Shown here piece after piece: positions 36,371 to 45,337 of a DNA stretch of 64,000 nt. This DNA is from Phaeobacter sp. G2 (lineage in GTDB: Bacteria; Pseudomonadota; Alphaproteobacteria; Rhodobacterales; Rhodobacteraceae). How positions within the stretch are numbered: the stretch's first letter is position 1; each line of letters begins with the position of its first letter. Position numbers and translations under genes: made by a program. Under the pieces are notes generated by a model, which did not search any database, was not told where the DNA came from, and saw nothing but the letters and a program-made list of their open reading frames with translations. Location: assembly GCA_025163595.1 (NCBI GenBank), contig CP104100.1, positions 124,001 through 188,000 on the forward strand, in the 5' to 3' direction.

Positions 36371-37243
36371 TTAAAAGCGGGCGCTTTGCACCTCTTTGAG
36401 ATCAGGAATGACATCTGCAGTGCCGTGCCGTGTGACCATCAGCGCCGCTGCCCGCGCCGCAAGGGACATTGCTTGTGGCATCGGCAAGCCCCGGTCCAAG
36501 GCCGACAGCACATAGCCCGTAAAGGTATCACCGGCCCCTGTAGTATCGACCGGTGTAACCGGCAAAGCCGCCACATCCAAAGCCTGACCAGAACTGGCAC
36601 TGTAATGGCGCGCACCCTGGGCGCCAAGGGTGACAATAACGTCAGTAACGCCCAACGCATCCGCAGACTGGCCCGTCACCTGTTGCAATTGCTCGGCCTC
36701 AACCTGGTTCAGAAACAACAGATCCAGGTAGGGCAGAACCTGGCGCACGGCCTGGGCGTCAAAAGGCGCGGCGGCATAGGCCACCCTGAGCCCCAATTCC
36801 CGGGCCATTTTTGCGGCTTCCGCCTGCATATTGGTTTCGTTTTGCAGCACCAGGATATCGCCGGCATTGGCGGTGCTAAGTGCCTGACCAATCTGATCTT
36901 CTGAAATGGCCCGATTGGCACCGGGATAAAGAATGATCTGATTCTCACCGGCCTGATCCACCGCGATGATGGCGTGGCCTGTGGGCAAATCCAGCGTCGC
37001 AATCGAGCGGGTATCAACGCCATATTCCATCAGACGCGCCACCGCCCAATCCCCTTCGGGGCCAACAGCGCCGATGTGATGCACGACTGAGCCGGCGCGG
37101 GCGGCAGCGACCGACATATTGGCCCCCTTGCCGCCCAGGAACTGGTCCAATCCACTTGCCGCCAGGGTTTCACCGGCGACTGGCAGATGCGACATGGTGT
37201 AAACCATATCCGCATTGATTGAGCCCAGATTCCAGATTGCCAT
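36371..37243 (-). CDS. rbsK: Ribokinase-like PfkB-family sugar kinase
   Basis: A 290-residue cytoplasmic kinase. The N-terminal GSINADMVYTMSHLPVAGETL and FLGGKGANMSVAAARAG (about residues 36-52) and the C-terminal VDTTGAGDTFTGYVLSA (about 232-248, catalytic Asp in GAGD) are diagnostic of the ribokinase branch. D-ribose is the likely but unproven substrate; no ribose transporter is nearby. It lies 4 nt after maeB on the same strand, so the two are co-transcribed. Confidence 0.88.
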   Translation of the reverse strand: MAIWNLGSINADMVYTMSHLPVAGETLAASGLDQFLGGKGANMSVAAARAGSVVHHIGAVGPEGDWAVARLMEYGVDTRSIATLDLPTGHAIIAVDQAGENQIILYPGANRAISEDQIGQALSTANAGDILVLQNETNMQAEAAKMARELGLRVAYAAAPFDAQAVRQVLPYLDLLFLNQVEAEQLQQVTGQSADALGVTDVIVTLGAQGARHYSASSGQALDVAALPVTPVDTTGAGDTFTGYVLSALDRGLPMPQAMSLAARAAALMVTRHGTADVIPDLKEVQSARF

Positions 37244-37247
37244 GGCT

Positions 37248-39503
37248 TTACCCGATGTTGCAGGCAGCCAGGACCGCCATGTTCAGCACGTCATTGGCGG
37301 TGGAGGTGGTGGAACAGATCTGGATTGATTTATCGACCCCAGACAGGATTGGCCCCACAACCGTTGCGCCCCCCATTTCCTGCATCAGCTTGACCGAGAT
37401 CGAAGCCGAGTGCCGCGCTGGTACGATAAGAATATTCGCCGGTCCAGTCAGACGCTGGAAGGGGTAGGCCTCTTGTGCGGCGGCATTAAGCGCCACATCG
37501 ACGGTCATTTCGCCTTCATACTCAAAATCCACGCCGCGTTTGTCCAGTACGGCCGGCGCGAGGTGCATTTTCTCTGCCCGCTCCGAGACCGGATAGCCAA
37601 AGGTAGAGAAGCTGACAAAGGCCACCCGAGGATCAAGCCCCATGTGGCGGGCAACGCCAGCAGCGCGCTCGGCAATATTGGCGAGATCGTTTTCATCCGG
37701 CCATTCATGCACCAAGGTATCGCCAATCAACACGATGCGCCCCTTGTGCAACAGCGCAGTTACGCCAGCGGCGCCATGGGCATTATCGGCATCAAACACA
37801 TGGTTGATCTGGTCCAAAATATGCGCCGATTTGCGGGTCGCCCCAGTCACCAAACCATCGCCATGACCATGGGCCAGCATCAGGGCCGAGAAGACATGGC
37901 GATCACGCCCCACCAGGCGATGCACGTCCTTGCGGTCAAAACCTTTGCGCTGCAGGCGTTTGTAGAGAAAGTCCTTATAGACATCAAAATGCGTGGTATT
38001 GGCAGCATTGACGATTTCAAGCTCACGCACGGCATCGGCGAGCCCTGCAACTTCCAGCTTTTGTTTCACGTCCTCCGAGCGCCCCACGACCAGTGCCTTG
38101 CCAAAGCCAGAGCGCTGGTAGTTGACAGCAGCGCGCAGGACCCGTGGGTCATCGCCCTCGGCAAAGATCATCCGGCTTTGCGCTGACCGTGCCCGCGCAT
38201 TCAACCCGCGCAGGATCGAGGCGGTTGGATCCATACGACCTTTGAGACCAATCTCATAGGCTTCCATATCAATGATGGGACGGCGCGCGGCACCGGTATC
38301 CATGCCGGCCTTGGCAACGGCAGGGGGGATACGGTGAATCAAGCGCGGGTCAAATGGGGTGGGAATGATGTAATCGCGACCAAAGGTCAGCGATTTGCCA
38401 TAGGCCAGCGCCACCTCGTCCGGCACGTCTTCGCGCGCCAGGGCCGCCAGAGCATGGGCGCAGGCAATTTTCATCTCGTCGTTGATGGCGCGGGCATGGA
38501 TGTCCAGCGCGCCACGGAAGAGATAAGGAAAGCCAAGCACGTTATTGACCTGGTTGGGGTAATCCGAACGTCCCGTCGCGACGATTGCGTCAACGCGCAC
38601 CTCATGGGCCTCTTCCGGGGTGATTTCCGGATCGGGGTTTGCCATGGCAAAAATCACCGGATTGTCGGCCATGGATTTCACCATGTCCTGGGTCACAGCC
38701 CCCTTGACCGAAACACCAAGGAACACATCTGCACCCTCCATCGCCTGTTCCAGCGAGCGCAGTTCAGTAGTGACGGCATGGGCCGATTTCCACTGGTTCA
38801 TGCCTTCGGTCCGGCCCTGATAGATCACACCTTTGGTATCGCAGACGATGCAGTTTTCGTGCCGCGCGCCCATGCGTTTCAGCAGTTCGATACAGGCAAT
38901 GCCCGCCGCCCCTGCGCCATTCAGCACGATGCGTACGTCTTCGATCTTTTTCCCCGAAATATGCAAGGCATTGATCAGACCCGCGGCGCAGATCACGGCG
39001 GTGCCGTGCTGGTCATCGTGGAAAACCGGGATATCCATCTCTTCCTTGAGCTTTTGCTCAATGATGAAACACTCCGGCGCCTTGATGTCCTCCAGGTTGA
39101 TGCCACCAAAGGTCGGCCCCATCAGACGCACTGCTTCGATGAACTTGTCCGGATCTTCGGTGTCCAGCTCGATATCAATCGAGTTCACATCGGCAAAGCG
39201 TTTGAAGAGAACGGATTTCCCTTCCATCACCGGTTTAGATCCTAATGCACCAAGATTGCCCAGACCCAGGACCGCCGTCCCGTTAGAGATAACCGCCACA
39301 AGGTTGCCCTTGTTGGTATAATCATAAGCGGTTTCGGGGTTGGCAGCGATGGCTTCGCAGGGGACCGCAACACCGGGTGAATAGGCAAGCGACAGATCGC
39401 GCTGTGTCGTCATCGGGACGGTGGCGTTGATCTCCCATTTGCCGGGGGTTGGATCCAAGTGAAAGGCCAGAGCCTCTTCGTCGGTGATCTTTGCTTTGGG
39501 CAT
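37248..39503 (-). CDS. maeB: NADP-dependent malic enzyme with phosphotransacetylase-like domain
   Basis: Oxidative decarboxylation of malate to pyruvate, supplying NADPH. The 751-residue protein has the malic enzyme part (about 1-430; YSPGVAVPCEAI, GLGNLGALGSKPVMEGK, FHDDQHGTA, VLNGAGAAGIACIELL) and a C-terminal phosphotransacetylase-like domain (about 430-751), which in this family is regulatory rather than catalytic. Rhizobial homologues (DME/TME) have the same plan. It heads a two-gene unit with rbsK. Confidence 0.95.
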   Translation of the reverse strand: MPKAKITDEEALAFHLDPTPGKWEINATVPMTTQRDLSLAYSPGVAVPCEAIAANPETAYDYTNKGNLVAVISNGTAVLGLGNLGALGSKPVMEGKSVLFKRFADVNSIDIELDTEDPDKFIEAVRLMGPTFGGINLEDIKAPECFIIEQKLKEEMDIPVFHDDQHGTAVICAAGLINALHISGKKIEDVRIVLNGAGAAGIACIELLKRMGARHENCIVCDTKGVIYQGRTEGMNQWKSAHAVTTELRSLEQAMEGADVFLGVSVKGAVTQDMVKSMADNPVIFAMANPDPEITPEEAHEVRVDAIVATGRSDYPNQVNNVLGFPYLFRGALDIHARAINDEMKIACAHALAALAREDVPDEVALAYGKSLTFGRDYIIPTPFDPRLIHRIPPAVAKAGMDTGAARRPIIDMEAYEIGLKGRMDPTASILRGLNARARSAQSRMIFAEGDDPRVLRAAVNYQRSGFGKALVVGRSEDVKQKLEVAGLADAVRELEIVNAANTTHFDVYKDFLYKRLQRKGFDRKDVHRLVGRDRHVFSALMLAHGHGDGLVTGATRKSAHILDQINHVFDADNAHGAAGVTALLHKGRIVLIGDTLVHEWPDENDLANIAERAAGVARHMGLDPRVAFVSFSTFGYPVSERAEKMHLAPAVLDKRGVDFEYEGEMTVDVALNAAAQEAYPFQRLTGPANILIVPARHSASISVKLMQEMGGATVVGPILSGVDKSIQICSTTSTANDVLNMAVLAACNIG

Positions 39504-39565
39504 GGGGTTTCAGCGTCCTCTCCTAGTCGCGCCCAGTCATAGCTCAGCCTTTCGCCCCCCTCAAT

Positions 39566-39649
39566 CCGCCGCAGCAATATTTTCCTGCGGCGGTTTCACC
39601 TAAAATGCCGATAAAATGTGGAGGTATTCGCCACATTTCTGCCACATTT
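39566..39649. promoter_or_regulatory. Hairpin and repeated CCACATTT motif upstream of maeB
   Basis: A perfect 9-bp stem CCGCCGCAG/CTGCGGCGG (39566-39574/39585-39593) is followed by AAATGTGG (39614-39621), its inverted partner CCACATTT (39631-39638) and a direct copy CCACATTT (39642-39649). This is the divergent 314-bp gap between maeB and the flagellin gene. It looks like an operator with three half-sites, but the factor is unknown. Confidence 0.35.
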
Positions 39650-39817
39650 TTGCCAGCTCAGCGCTCCAATTCCTAACCAAGATCTTAACAGGTAAACCCA
39701 AGCTTAAAGCGGCTTCCTCAGTTTGCGCCAAGCAACTCACGTCAGAATGACCTATAGCCCCCCGTGGTTTCAGGGGCAAATTTCTTGGCTAAGCGTTTAG
39801 TGTAAAAGGAAAAGTAT

Positions 39818-40666
39818 ATGACGAGTATTCAGTTTAACTCTGGCTCCTCGACGGCGCTGCAGCTTTTGGGCGGCGCGGTTCAGGAAAAAGAGCAAGCCCA
39901 GGAAGAAGTCTCTACCGGTAAGAAAATCAATTCAGCAAAGGACCAGGCTGCGCTCTGGGCGATTACTCAAGTGATGGAAAGCGATACAAGCGCCTATGCC
40001 GCAGTCTCTGACACACTGTCCTTGAACGAAGCGACCACATCTGTTGCCGCCTTAGGTGCGGAGCAAGCCACCGAGATTCTGACAGAAATGAAAGAACTGG
40101 CGATCCTTGGAACCTCTGGTCTGGTGGATTTTGCCAAACTAGAAGAGCAAATGGTCCAAAAGACAGAACAGTTGAACAATGTGATCTCTTCCACCCAGTT
40201 CAACGGCGTCAATCTGCTGAAGACGGATATTGACGGCACCGGCAATACATCTTTGACGGTTCCAGAGGCCGTGTCACGCGACGGATCCTCAGCGCTCGCC
40301 GGGTTGGCCAGCTTTTCTGTCGACAGTCTCGATTTTGAAGGCAGCGCCGATTTCGATATCAACAGCCGTACCGCGATCACCGACAGTGCTTCGGCCCTGA
40401 CCGCTCTGGGTGAGATCGAGGGGTTCTTCAACTTTGCCAGCGAAGGCGCTGCCAGGATGGGGGCCGCCACCAGTCGTATAACCAGTCAGAATGAATTCAT
40501 TGGTAAACTGGCGGATGCCACGCGAGCCGGCACCAGTGCACTTCGGGATGCAAACATCGAAGATGCCGCCGCCAGGCTAAAATCTGCAAGCGTCGCGGTC
40601 CAGCTGGGCCAAACCTCGCTTGCCATCGCCAATGCCTCGCCCCAGACCCTGCTGGCGATCTCCTGA
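39818..40666 (+). CDS. Flagellin-like protein, atypical
   Basis: A 282-residue flagellin homologue. The N-terminal D0/D1 region has EVSTGKKINSAKDQAALWAITQVMES, recognisable as the flagellin LSTGKRINSAKDDAA block, and the C-terminus ends with IANASPQTLLAIS, the counterpart of ANASPQNVLSL. Between them the variable part is short (about residues 145-200). Both end motifs deviate from classic flagellin (for example ALWAITQV, and VAVQLGQTSLA instead of QAxxALAQAN). No other flagellar gene is near, so it is an isolated copy. AAGGA stands 8 nt before the ATG. Confidence 0.85.
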   Translation: MTSIQFNSGSSTALQLLGGAVQEKEQAQEEVSTGKKINSAKDQAALWAITQVMESDTSAYAAVSDTLSLNEATTSVAALGAEQATEILTEMKELAILGTSGLVDFAKLEEQMVQKTEQLNNVISSTQFNGVNLLKTDIDGTGNTSLTVPEAVSRDGSSALAGLASFSVDSLDFEGSADFDINSRTAITDSASALTALGEIEGFFNFASEGAARMGAATSRITSQNEFIGKLADATRAGTSALRDANIEDAAARLKSASVAVQLGQTSLAIANASPQTLLAIS

Positions 40667-40703
40667 TCCGTTTCAGACCTAGCACAACTCCTCCAGCGGC
40701 CTT

Positions 40704-40734
40704 GTCCCGGCGTGTCTCTTCTCACCGCCGGGAC
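40704..40734 (+). terminator. Probable flagellin-gene terminator
   Basis: A perfect 9-bp stem GTCCCGGCG/CGCCGGGAC with a 13-nt loop, 37 nt after the flagellin stop and 75 nt before mutS. No strict T run follows, so the call is moderate. Confidence 0.5.
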
Positions 40735-40809
40735 ATCTCGTTCTGATTTTGGTTTTCCTTCCCCGGCCCCCACTGTAGACATCCTGCATTCACCACCGGG
40801 AGAGCAGGA

Positions 40810-43443
40810 ATGTCAGTTACGCCCATGATGGCACAATACCTCGACATCAAGGCACAGTATCCAGATGCGCTGCTGTTTTACCGGATGGGCGACTTCTACG
40901 AGATGTTCTTTGACGATGCGGTCAACGCCGCTGAAGCCCTGGATATCGCGCTGACCAAACGGGGCAAGCACGATGGCGAAGACATCCCCATGTGTGGGGT
41001 GCCTTTCCACGCCGCCGAGGGGTATCTGCTCACCCTGATCCGCAAGGGCTTTCGCGTTGCTGTGGGTGAACAGCTGGAAACACCAGCCGAAGCCAAAAAA
41101 CGCGGTGGCAAATCGGTGGTCAAACGCGACGTGGTGCGGCTTGTCACCCCCGGCACCCTGACAGAGGACTCGCTGCTCGAGGCCCGCCGCCATAACTTTC
41201 TCGTCTCCTATTCCGAACTGCGGGATGAATCCGCCCTGGCCTGGGCCGATATTTCAACCGGTGCCTTTCACGTCATGCCCATCAGCCAAGTGCGCCTTTC
41301 GCCTGAACTGGCCCGTTTGGCGCCCTCAGAGCTGATTGTGGCAGATGGTCCCACTTATGAAGCAACCGCACCCCTGGCCGAGGAATACAAAATCCCCGTG
41401 ACTCCGCTGGGAAAGGCAAGCTTTGACAGCACCGCAGCGGAAAAGAGGATCTGCAGCCTGTTCGGCGTCAGCGCGCTTGATGGGTTTGGTAGCTTCAACC
41501 GCGCTGAAATCTCGGCCATGGGAGCCCTGATCGACTATCTGGAGATCACCCAAAAAGGCAAACTGCCACTGCTGCAACAGCCGGTGCAGGAAGCCGAAGA
41601 CCGTGTAGTGCAGATTGACGCCTCCACCCGCGCCAGCCTGGAACTGACACGGTCGCTCTCTGGCGCCCGGGCCGGCTCTCTGCTCTCGGTTGTGGATCGC
41701 ACTGTTACCCCCGGCGGCGCCCGGCTGCTGGAACAGCGCCTTTCCAGCCCCTCGCGAAACCTGGACGTGATCAATGCCCGGCTTGCGGCGCTCGACTTTG
41801 CGGTAGACCACGATCAGCTTTGCGAAGACCTGCGCGATGCCCTGCGCAAAACCCCGGACCTGGACCGCGCCCTGTCGCGGCTGGCCCTGGAACGTGGCGG
41901 CCCGCGGGATCTCGCTGCCATCCGCAACGGCCTGGCCCAGGCCAACGCCATCGCTGACAGAAACGCCAGCGAAGACCTGCCACCGCTGGTCAGCGCCGCC
42001 ACGACGGATCTCACCGGATTTGAGGCTCTGTTGGATCTGCTGGAGGCCGCCCTGGTGGCTGAGCCACCGCTTTTGGCCCGCGACGGCGGCTTTATCGCCG
42101 CCGGCTATGATGAAGACCTGGATGAGGCCCGCACCCTGCGCGACGAGGGTCGCTCGATTATTGCTGGCATGCAGCAGGAATATGCCGCCCATACCGGCAT
42201 CACCTCGCTGAAAATCAAACACAACAATGTGCTGGGCTATTTCATTGAAACCACAGCCACCCATGCGGAAAAAATGCTCTCTGCGCCGCTGTCGGAAAAA
42301 TACATCCACCGCCAAACCACCGCCAATCAGGTGCGGTTCACCACGGTTGAACTCAGCGAGATTGAGACCCGGATCCTGAACTCAGGAAACCGCGCGTTAG
42401 AGATCGAAAAGCGGCTCTATTCCGCACTTTCGACTGCCATCATGGACCAGGCTGCGCGCCTGAACGGTGCCGCGCGCGGCCTGGCAGAGCTCGATCTGCT
42501 GACCGCTCTGGCGGATCTGGCGCGCGGCGAAAACTGGGCGCGGCCCCGCGTCGACGCCTCCCGTGCCTTTGCCATCACCGGCGGGCGTCACCCGGTTGTG
42601 GAACGCGCCCTGCGACAACAGGGCGGCGATACCTTTGTGGCCAATGATTGTGATCTCTCGGCCTCCAACGGCGCCGCTGTCTGGCTTTTGACCGGTCCCA
42701 ATATGGCGGGCAAATCGACCTTCCTGCGGCAAAACGCACTGATTGCTCTCCTGGCTCAGATGGGCAGCTACGTACCAGCGGAAACCGCCCATATCGGTCT
42801 GGTCAGCCAGCTGTTCAGTCGGGTTGGAGCCTCAGATGATCTGGCGCGGGGCCGCTCTACCTTTATGGTGGAAATGGTAGAAACCGCCGCCATCCTCAAC
42901 CAGGCGGACGACCGTGCTCTGGTCATCCTCGACGAAATCGGCCGCGGCACCGCCACCTATGACGGGCTCTCCATCGCCTGGGCGACGCTGGAACACCTCC
43001 ACGCGGTGAACCAATCCCGTGCCCTCTTTGCCACCCATTACCACGAATTGACCCAGCTCTCGACCACGCTGTCCGGCGTCGAAAATGCCACGGTCTCGGT
43101 CAAGGAATGGGAAGGCGAGGTAATCTTCCTGCACGAGGTCAAAAAGGGCGCCGCAGATCGCTCCTACGGGGTGCAGGTGGCGCAACTGGCCGGCCTGCCA
43201 CCCAGCGTGGTGGCCCGCGCCCGCGATGTGCTGGACCTGTTGGAACAAGGCAGCCGCGAAGGCGCAGGAGCAAAGATAAAGATCGATGATCTGCCCCTCT
43301 TTGCCGCTGCCCCGCCTCCACAACCAAAACCTGCCGCTGGTCCCTCCCCTGTTGACCAGCTGCTCAGCGACATTCACCCGGATGAGCTTTCCCCACGTGA
43401 AGCCCTCGAGGCGCTTTACCGCCTAAAAGAAGCAAGCAAATAA
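40810..43443 (+). CDS. mutS: DNA mismatch repair protein MutS
   Basis: Recognises mismatches and starts repair with MutL. The 877-residue protein begins MMAQYLDIKAQYPDALLFYRMGDFYEMFFDDA, with the mismatch-contacting FYE motif. The ATPase has Walker A TGPNMAGKSTFLRQNA (about residues 632-647), then DDLARGRSTFMVEM, Walker B LVILDEIGRGTATYDG, and ATHYHEL. The clamp and lever regions lie between. Complete and typical. A terminator hairpin follows. Confidence 0.97.
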   Translation: MSVTPMMAQYLDIKAQYPDALLFYRMGDFYEMFFDDAVNAAEALDIALTKRGKHDGEDIPMCGVPFHAAEGYLLTLIRKGFRVAVGEQLETPAEAKKRGGKSVVKRDVVRLVTPGTLTEDSLLEARRHNFLVSYSELRDESALAWADISTGAFHVMPISQVRLSPELARLAPSELIVADGPTYEATAPLAEEYKIPVTPLGKASFDSTAAEKRICSLFGVSALDGFGSFNRAEISAMGALIDYLEITQKGKLPLLQQPVQEAEDRVVQIDASTRASLELTRSLSGARAGSLLSVVDRTVTPGGARLLEQRLSSPSRNLDVINARLAALDFAVDHDQLCEDLRDALRKTPDLDRALSRLALERGGPRDLAAIRNGLAQANAIADRNASEDLPPLVSAATTDLTGFEALLDLLEAALVAEPPLLARDGGFIAAGYDEDLDEARTLRDEGRSIIAGMQQEYAAHTGITSLKIKHNNVLGYFIETTATHAEKMLSAPLSEKYIHRQTTANQVRFTTVELSEIETRILNSGNRALEIEKRLYSALSTAIMDQAARLNGAARGLAELDLLTALADLARGENWARPRVDASRAFAITGGRHPVVERALRQQGGDTFVANDCDLSASNGAAVWLLTGPNMAGKSTFLRQNALIALLAQMGSYVPAETAHIGLVSQLFSRVGASDDLARGRSTFMVEMVETAAILNQADDRALVILDEIGRGTATYDGLSIAWATLEHLHAVNQSRALFATHYHELTQLSTTLSGVENATVSVKEWEGEVIFLHEVKKGAADRSYGVQVAQLAGLPPSVVARARDVLDLLEQGSREGAGAKIKIDDLPLFAAAPPPQPKPAAGPSPVDQLLSDIHPDELSPREALEALYRLKEASK

Positions 43444-43454
43444 CCAGAAAATGA

Positions 43455-43486
43455 AAAGAGCGGCTGCCGATTGGGCGCCGCTCTTT
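43455..43486 (+). terminator. mutS terminator
   Basis: AAAGAGCGGC/GCCGCTCTTT, a 10-bp perfect stem with a 12-nt loop, 12 nt after the mutS stop. Confidence 0.75.
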
Positions 43487-43536
43487 CATCTTACCAAAAA
43501 TACCTGCGCCGCAGGCACGGGTCCCCACGGACCCGT
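43485..43536. repeat. Dispersed convergent-gap element, copy 2, with hairpins
   Basis: TTTCATCTTACCAAAAATAC at 43484-43503 is close to the copy at 33752. It is followed by CCTGC/GCAGG (43503-43515) and ACGGGTCC/GGACCCGT with a CCAC loop (43517-43536). It lies between the converging mutS and grpE ends and may terminate grpE. Confidence 0.6.
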
Positions 43537-43555
43537 TCCGCTACAGCTGCCAGCA

Positions 43556-44116
43556 TCAGGCCGGAGTGGAGGACACACCAACCTGGGCCGGCCGCAACAA
43601 CCGGTCATGCAGCATAAAGCCCTCAGCCGAGACCTGAATGATATCGCCAGCCTTGGTGCCAGGCACCGGAGCCTCAAACATCGCTTCATGCACCTGCGGG
43701 TCAAAACGATCGCCAACCTGGGGTGACACAACCCGCACCCCGTGTTTTTCAAACACACCAACAAGCGCGCGCATGGTCAGCTCAACACCCTCGATAAGCG
43801 CCGCAGAAACTTCTTTCTGCTCATCCGTGGCGGATTCAACCGCGCGCTTCAGGTTGTCAAACACCGGCAGCATATCACGCGACAGTTTTGAGCCGCCATA
43901 TTGCTCCGCTTCGCGACGGGCCTTGTCACCGCGTTTGCGGGAGTTTTCGGCATCCGCCAGCGCACGCATAAACCGGTCTTTATACTCGTCCCGTTCTGCC
44001 CGCAGCTCATCCAACTCAATTGCAGCATCGTCCATTTCAGCCATTTCCGCCGCCAGCTCTTCCGCTTCGACATTTTCGATGTCGTCCAAAAAATCGTCGT
44101 TTCTGGGCTCTGCCAT
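43556..44116 (-). CDS. grpE: GrpE nucleotide exchange factor
   Basis: Exchange factor for DnaK. The 186-residue protein has an acidic N-terminus, a long coiled coil (about residues 28-90) containing RDEYKDRFMRALADAENSRKR, and the beta-wing with FDPQVHEAMFEAPVPGTKAGDIIQVSAEGFMLHDRLLRPAQV. Complete. It follows hrcA by 11 nt, an arrangement typical of the heat-shock operon; dnaK is not in this window. Confidence 0.95.
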   Translation of the reverse strand: MAEPRNDDFLDDIENVEAEELAAEMAEMDDAAIELDELRAERDEYKDRFMRALADAENSRKRGDKARREAEQYGGSKLSRDMLPVFDNLKRAVESATDEQKEVSAALIEGVELTMRALVGVFEKHGVRVVSPQVGDRFDPQVHEAMFEAPVPGTKAGDIIQVSAEGFMLHDRLLRPAQVGVSSTPA

Positions 44117-44127
44117 TTTTTCAACCT

Positions 44128-45195
44128 CTAGCTCCGGTCAGAAAGCAATTTCCCAACCAGTTGCGCCGTGTAATCCACAATCGGCACAATCCGTCCGTAA
44201 TTCAGGCGAGTCGGGCCAATCACCCCAACCGCGCCAATGATCTTTCGATCCGAGTTCATATAGGGAGAGACCACCAAAGAGGAACCCGAAAGTGAAAAAA
44301 GTTTGTTCTCTGAACCGATAAAAATGCGCACACCTTCACCGTCCTCGGTCAGTTCAAGAAATTCAGCAATATCTTGCTTGCGCTCCAGGTCATCAAACAG
44401 GCTGCGAATAAGATCGAGCTCCTTTGGCACTCCACCACCCTCGCCCAATAGATTCGCCCGTCCCCGCACGATCAAACGGGCCTGTTCATTGCCGTCGTCT
44501 TCCCAGGCGGCCAGCCCGCTTTCGATCATGTCCTGCGCCAGAACATCAATTTCCTGCCGCCGCGCATCAATCTCTTTCTGCATGTCGCGCCGCACACCGC
44601 TCAGGGTGCGCCCTTCAATCAGCGCGTTGAGAAAATTTGCCGCCTCGCGCATTGAACTGGGGGTTTGACCCGGTGGTGGGGTGAACAGGCGGTTTTCCAC
44701 ATGACCGTCGGAGAACACCAAAACCACCAGCGCTCGATCCTGTGCCAGCGACACAAATTCGATATGGCGGATTTCACTTTCCTGTTTCGGCGTCAGCACC
44801 AGGGACGCACCCTGAGTCACCCCGGACAGGGCCGCGCCCACCCGATCCAACATGCCACCAACATCTCCGGCGTTCTTGCCTAAAGTGGCATCAATCTTTT
44901 CCCGGTCATGGGCCTTCAGATCCTCGACCTCCAGCAAGCCATCGACAAACATCCGCAGCCCGCGTTGAGTGGGAATGCGGCCGGCGCTGACATGGGGGCT
45001 GTCCAGCAATCCAAGATACTCCAGATCCTGCATCACGTTGCGCACCGTCGCCGCGCTGACCTTCTCATTGAGAGATCGCGTCAAGGTACGGCTGCCAACC
45101 GGTTCGCCACTTTCAAGATAGCTTTCAACAACCACCCGGAATACCTCCCGGGAGCGATCATTCATGTCACTCAGTATCTCTTTGGCATCTGTCAT
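44128..45195 (-). CDS. hrcA: HrcA heat-inducible transcription repressor
   Basis: Represses groESL and related operons through CIRCE elements. The 355-residue form starting MTDAKEILSDMNDRS has the family length. The N-terminal winged helix includes GEPVGSRTLTRSLNEKVSAATVRNVMQDLEYLGLL (about residues 30-65), followed by SPHVSAGRIPTQRGLRMFVDGLL. The open frame runs almost 180 codons further up, across the rph start, and is an artefact. ATG 45213 is another possible start. No CIRCE-like repeat was found in the window. Confidence 0.92.
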   Translation of the reverse strand: MTDAKEILSDMNDRSREVFRVVVESYLESGEPVGSRTLTRSLNEKVSAATVRNVMQDLEYLGLLDSPHVSAGRIPTQRGLRMFVDGLLEVEDLKAHDREKIDATLGKNAGDVGGMLDRVGAALSGVTQGASLVLTPKQESEIRHIEFVSLAQDRALVVLVFSDGHVENRLFTPPPGQTPSSMREAANFLNALIEGRTLSGVRRDMQKEIDARRQEIDVLAQDMIESGLAAWEDDGNEQARLIVRGRANLLGEGGGVPKELDLIRSLFDDLERKQDIAEFLELTEDGEGVRIFIGSENKLFSLSGSSLVVSPYMNSDRKIIGAVGVIGPTRLNYGRIVPIVDYTAQLVGKLLSDRS

Positions 45196-45247
45196 CTGTA
45201 ATTTTTCGATCATTTCTGGCTGGAGAACACCCTGTTTGCCAATTTGC

Positions 45248-45275
45248 ATTAAAGAGCGATCAGGGAAAAGGTCAA
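45248..45275 (-). promoter_or_regulatory. Promoter of hrcA-grpE
   Basis: TTGACC (45275-45270) and TTTAAT (45253-45248) with a 16-bp spacer on the minus strand form a strong housekeeping-type promoter. Its position rules out hrcA starts above about 45240. Confidence 0.6.
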
Positions 45276-45337
45276 TCATGCTTGCATCCCCGCACTCCCG
45301 GCGGCTATCGGATGGGCAGCAAAAAGAAGGATAGCCC

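Noticed and set aside
45196..45337. CIRCE element near hrcA-grpE
   Set aside because: No TTAGCACTC-N9-GAGTGCTAA or close variant found; only a housekeeping-type promoter is visible.
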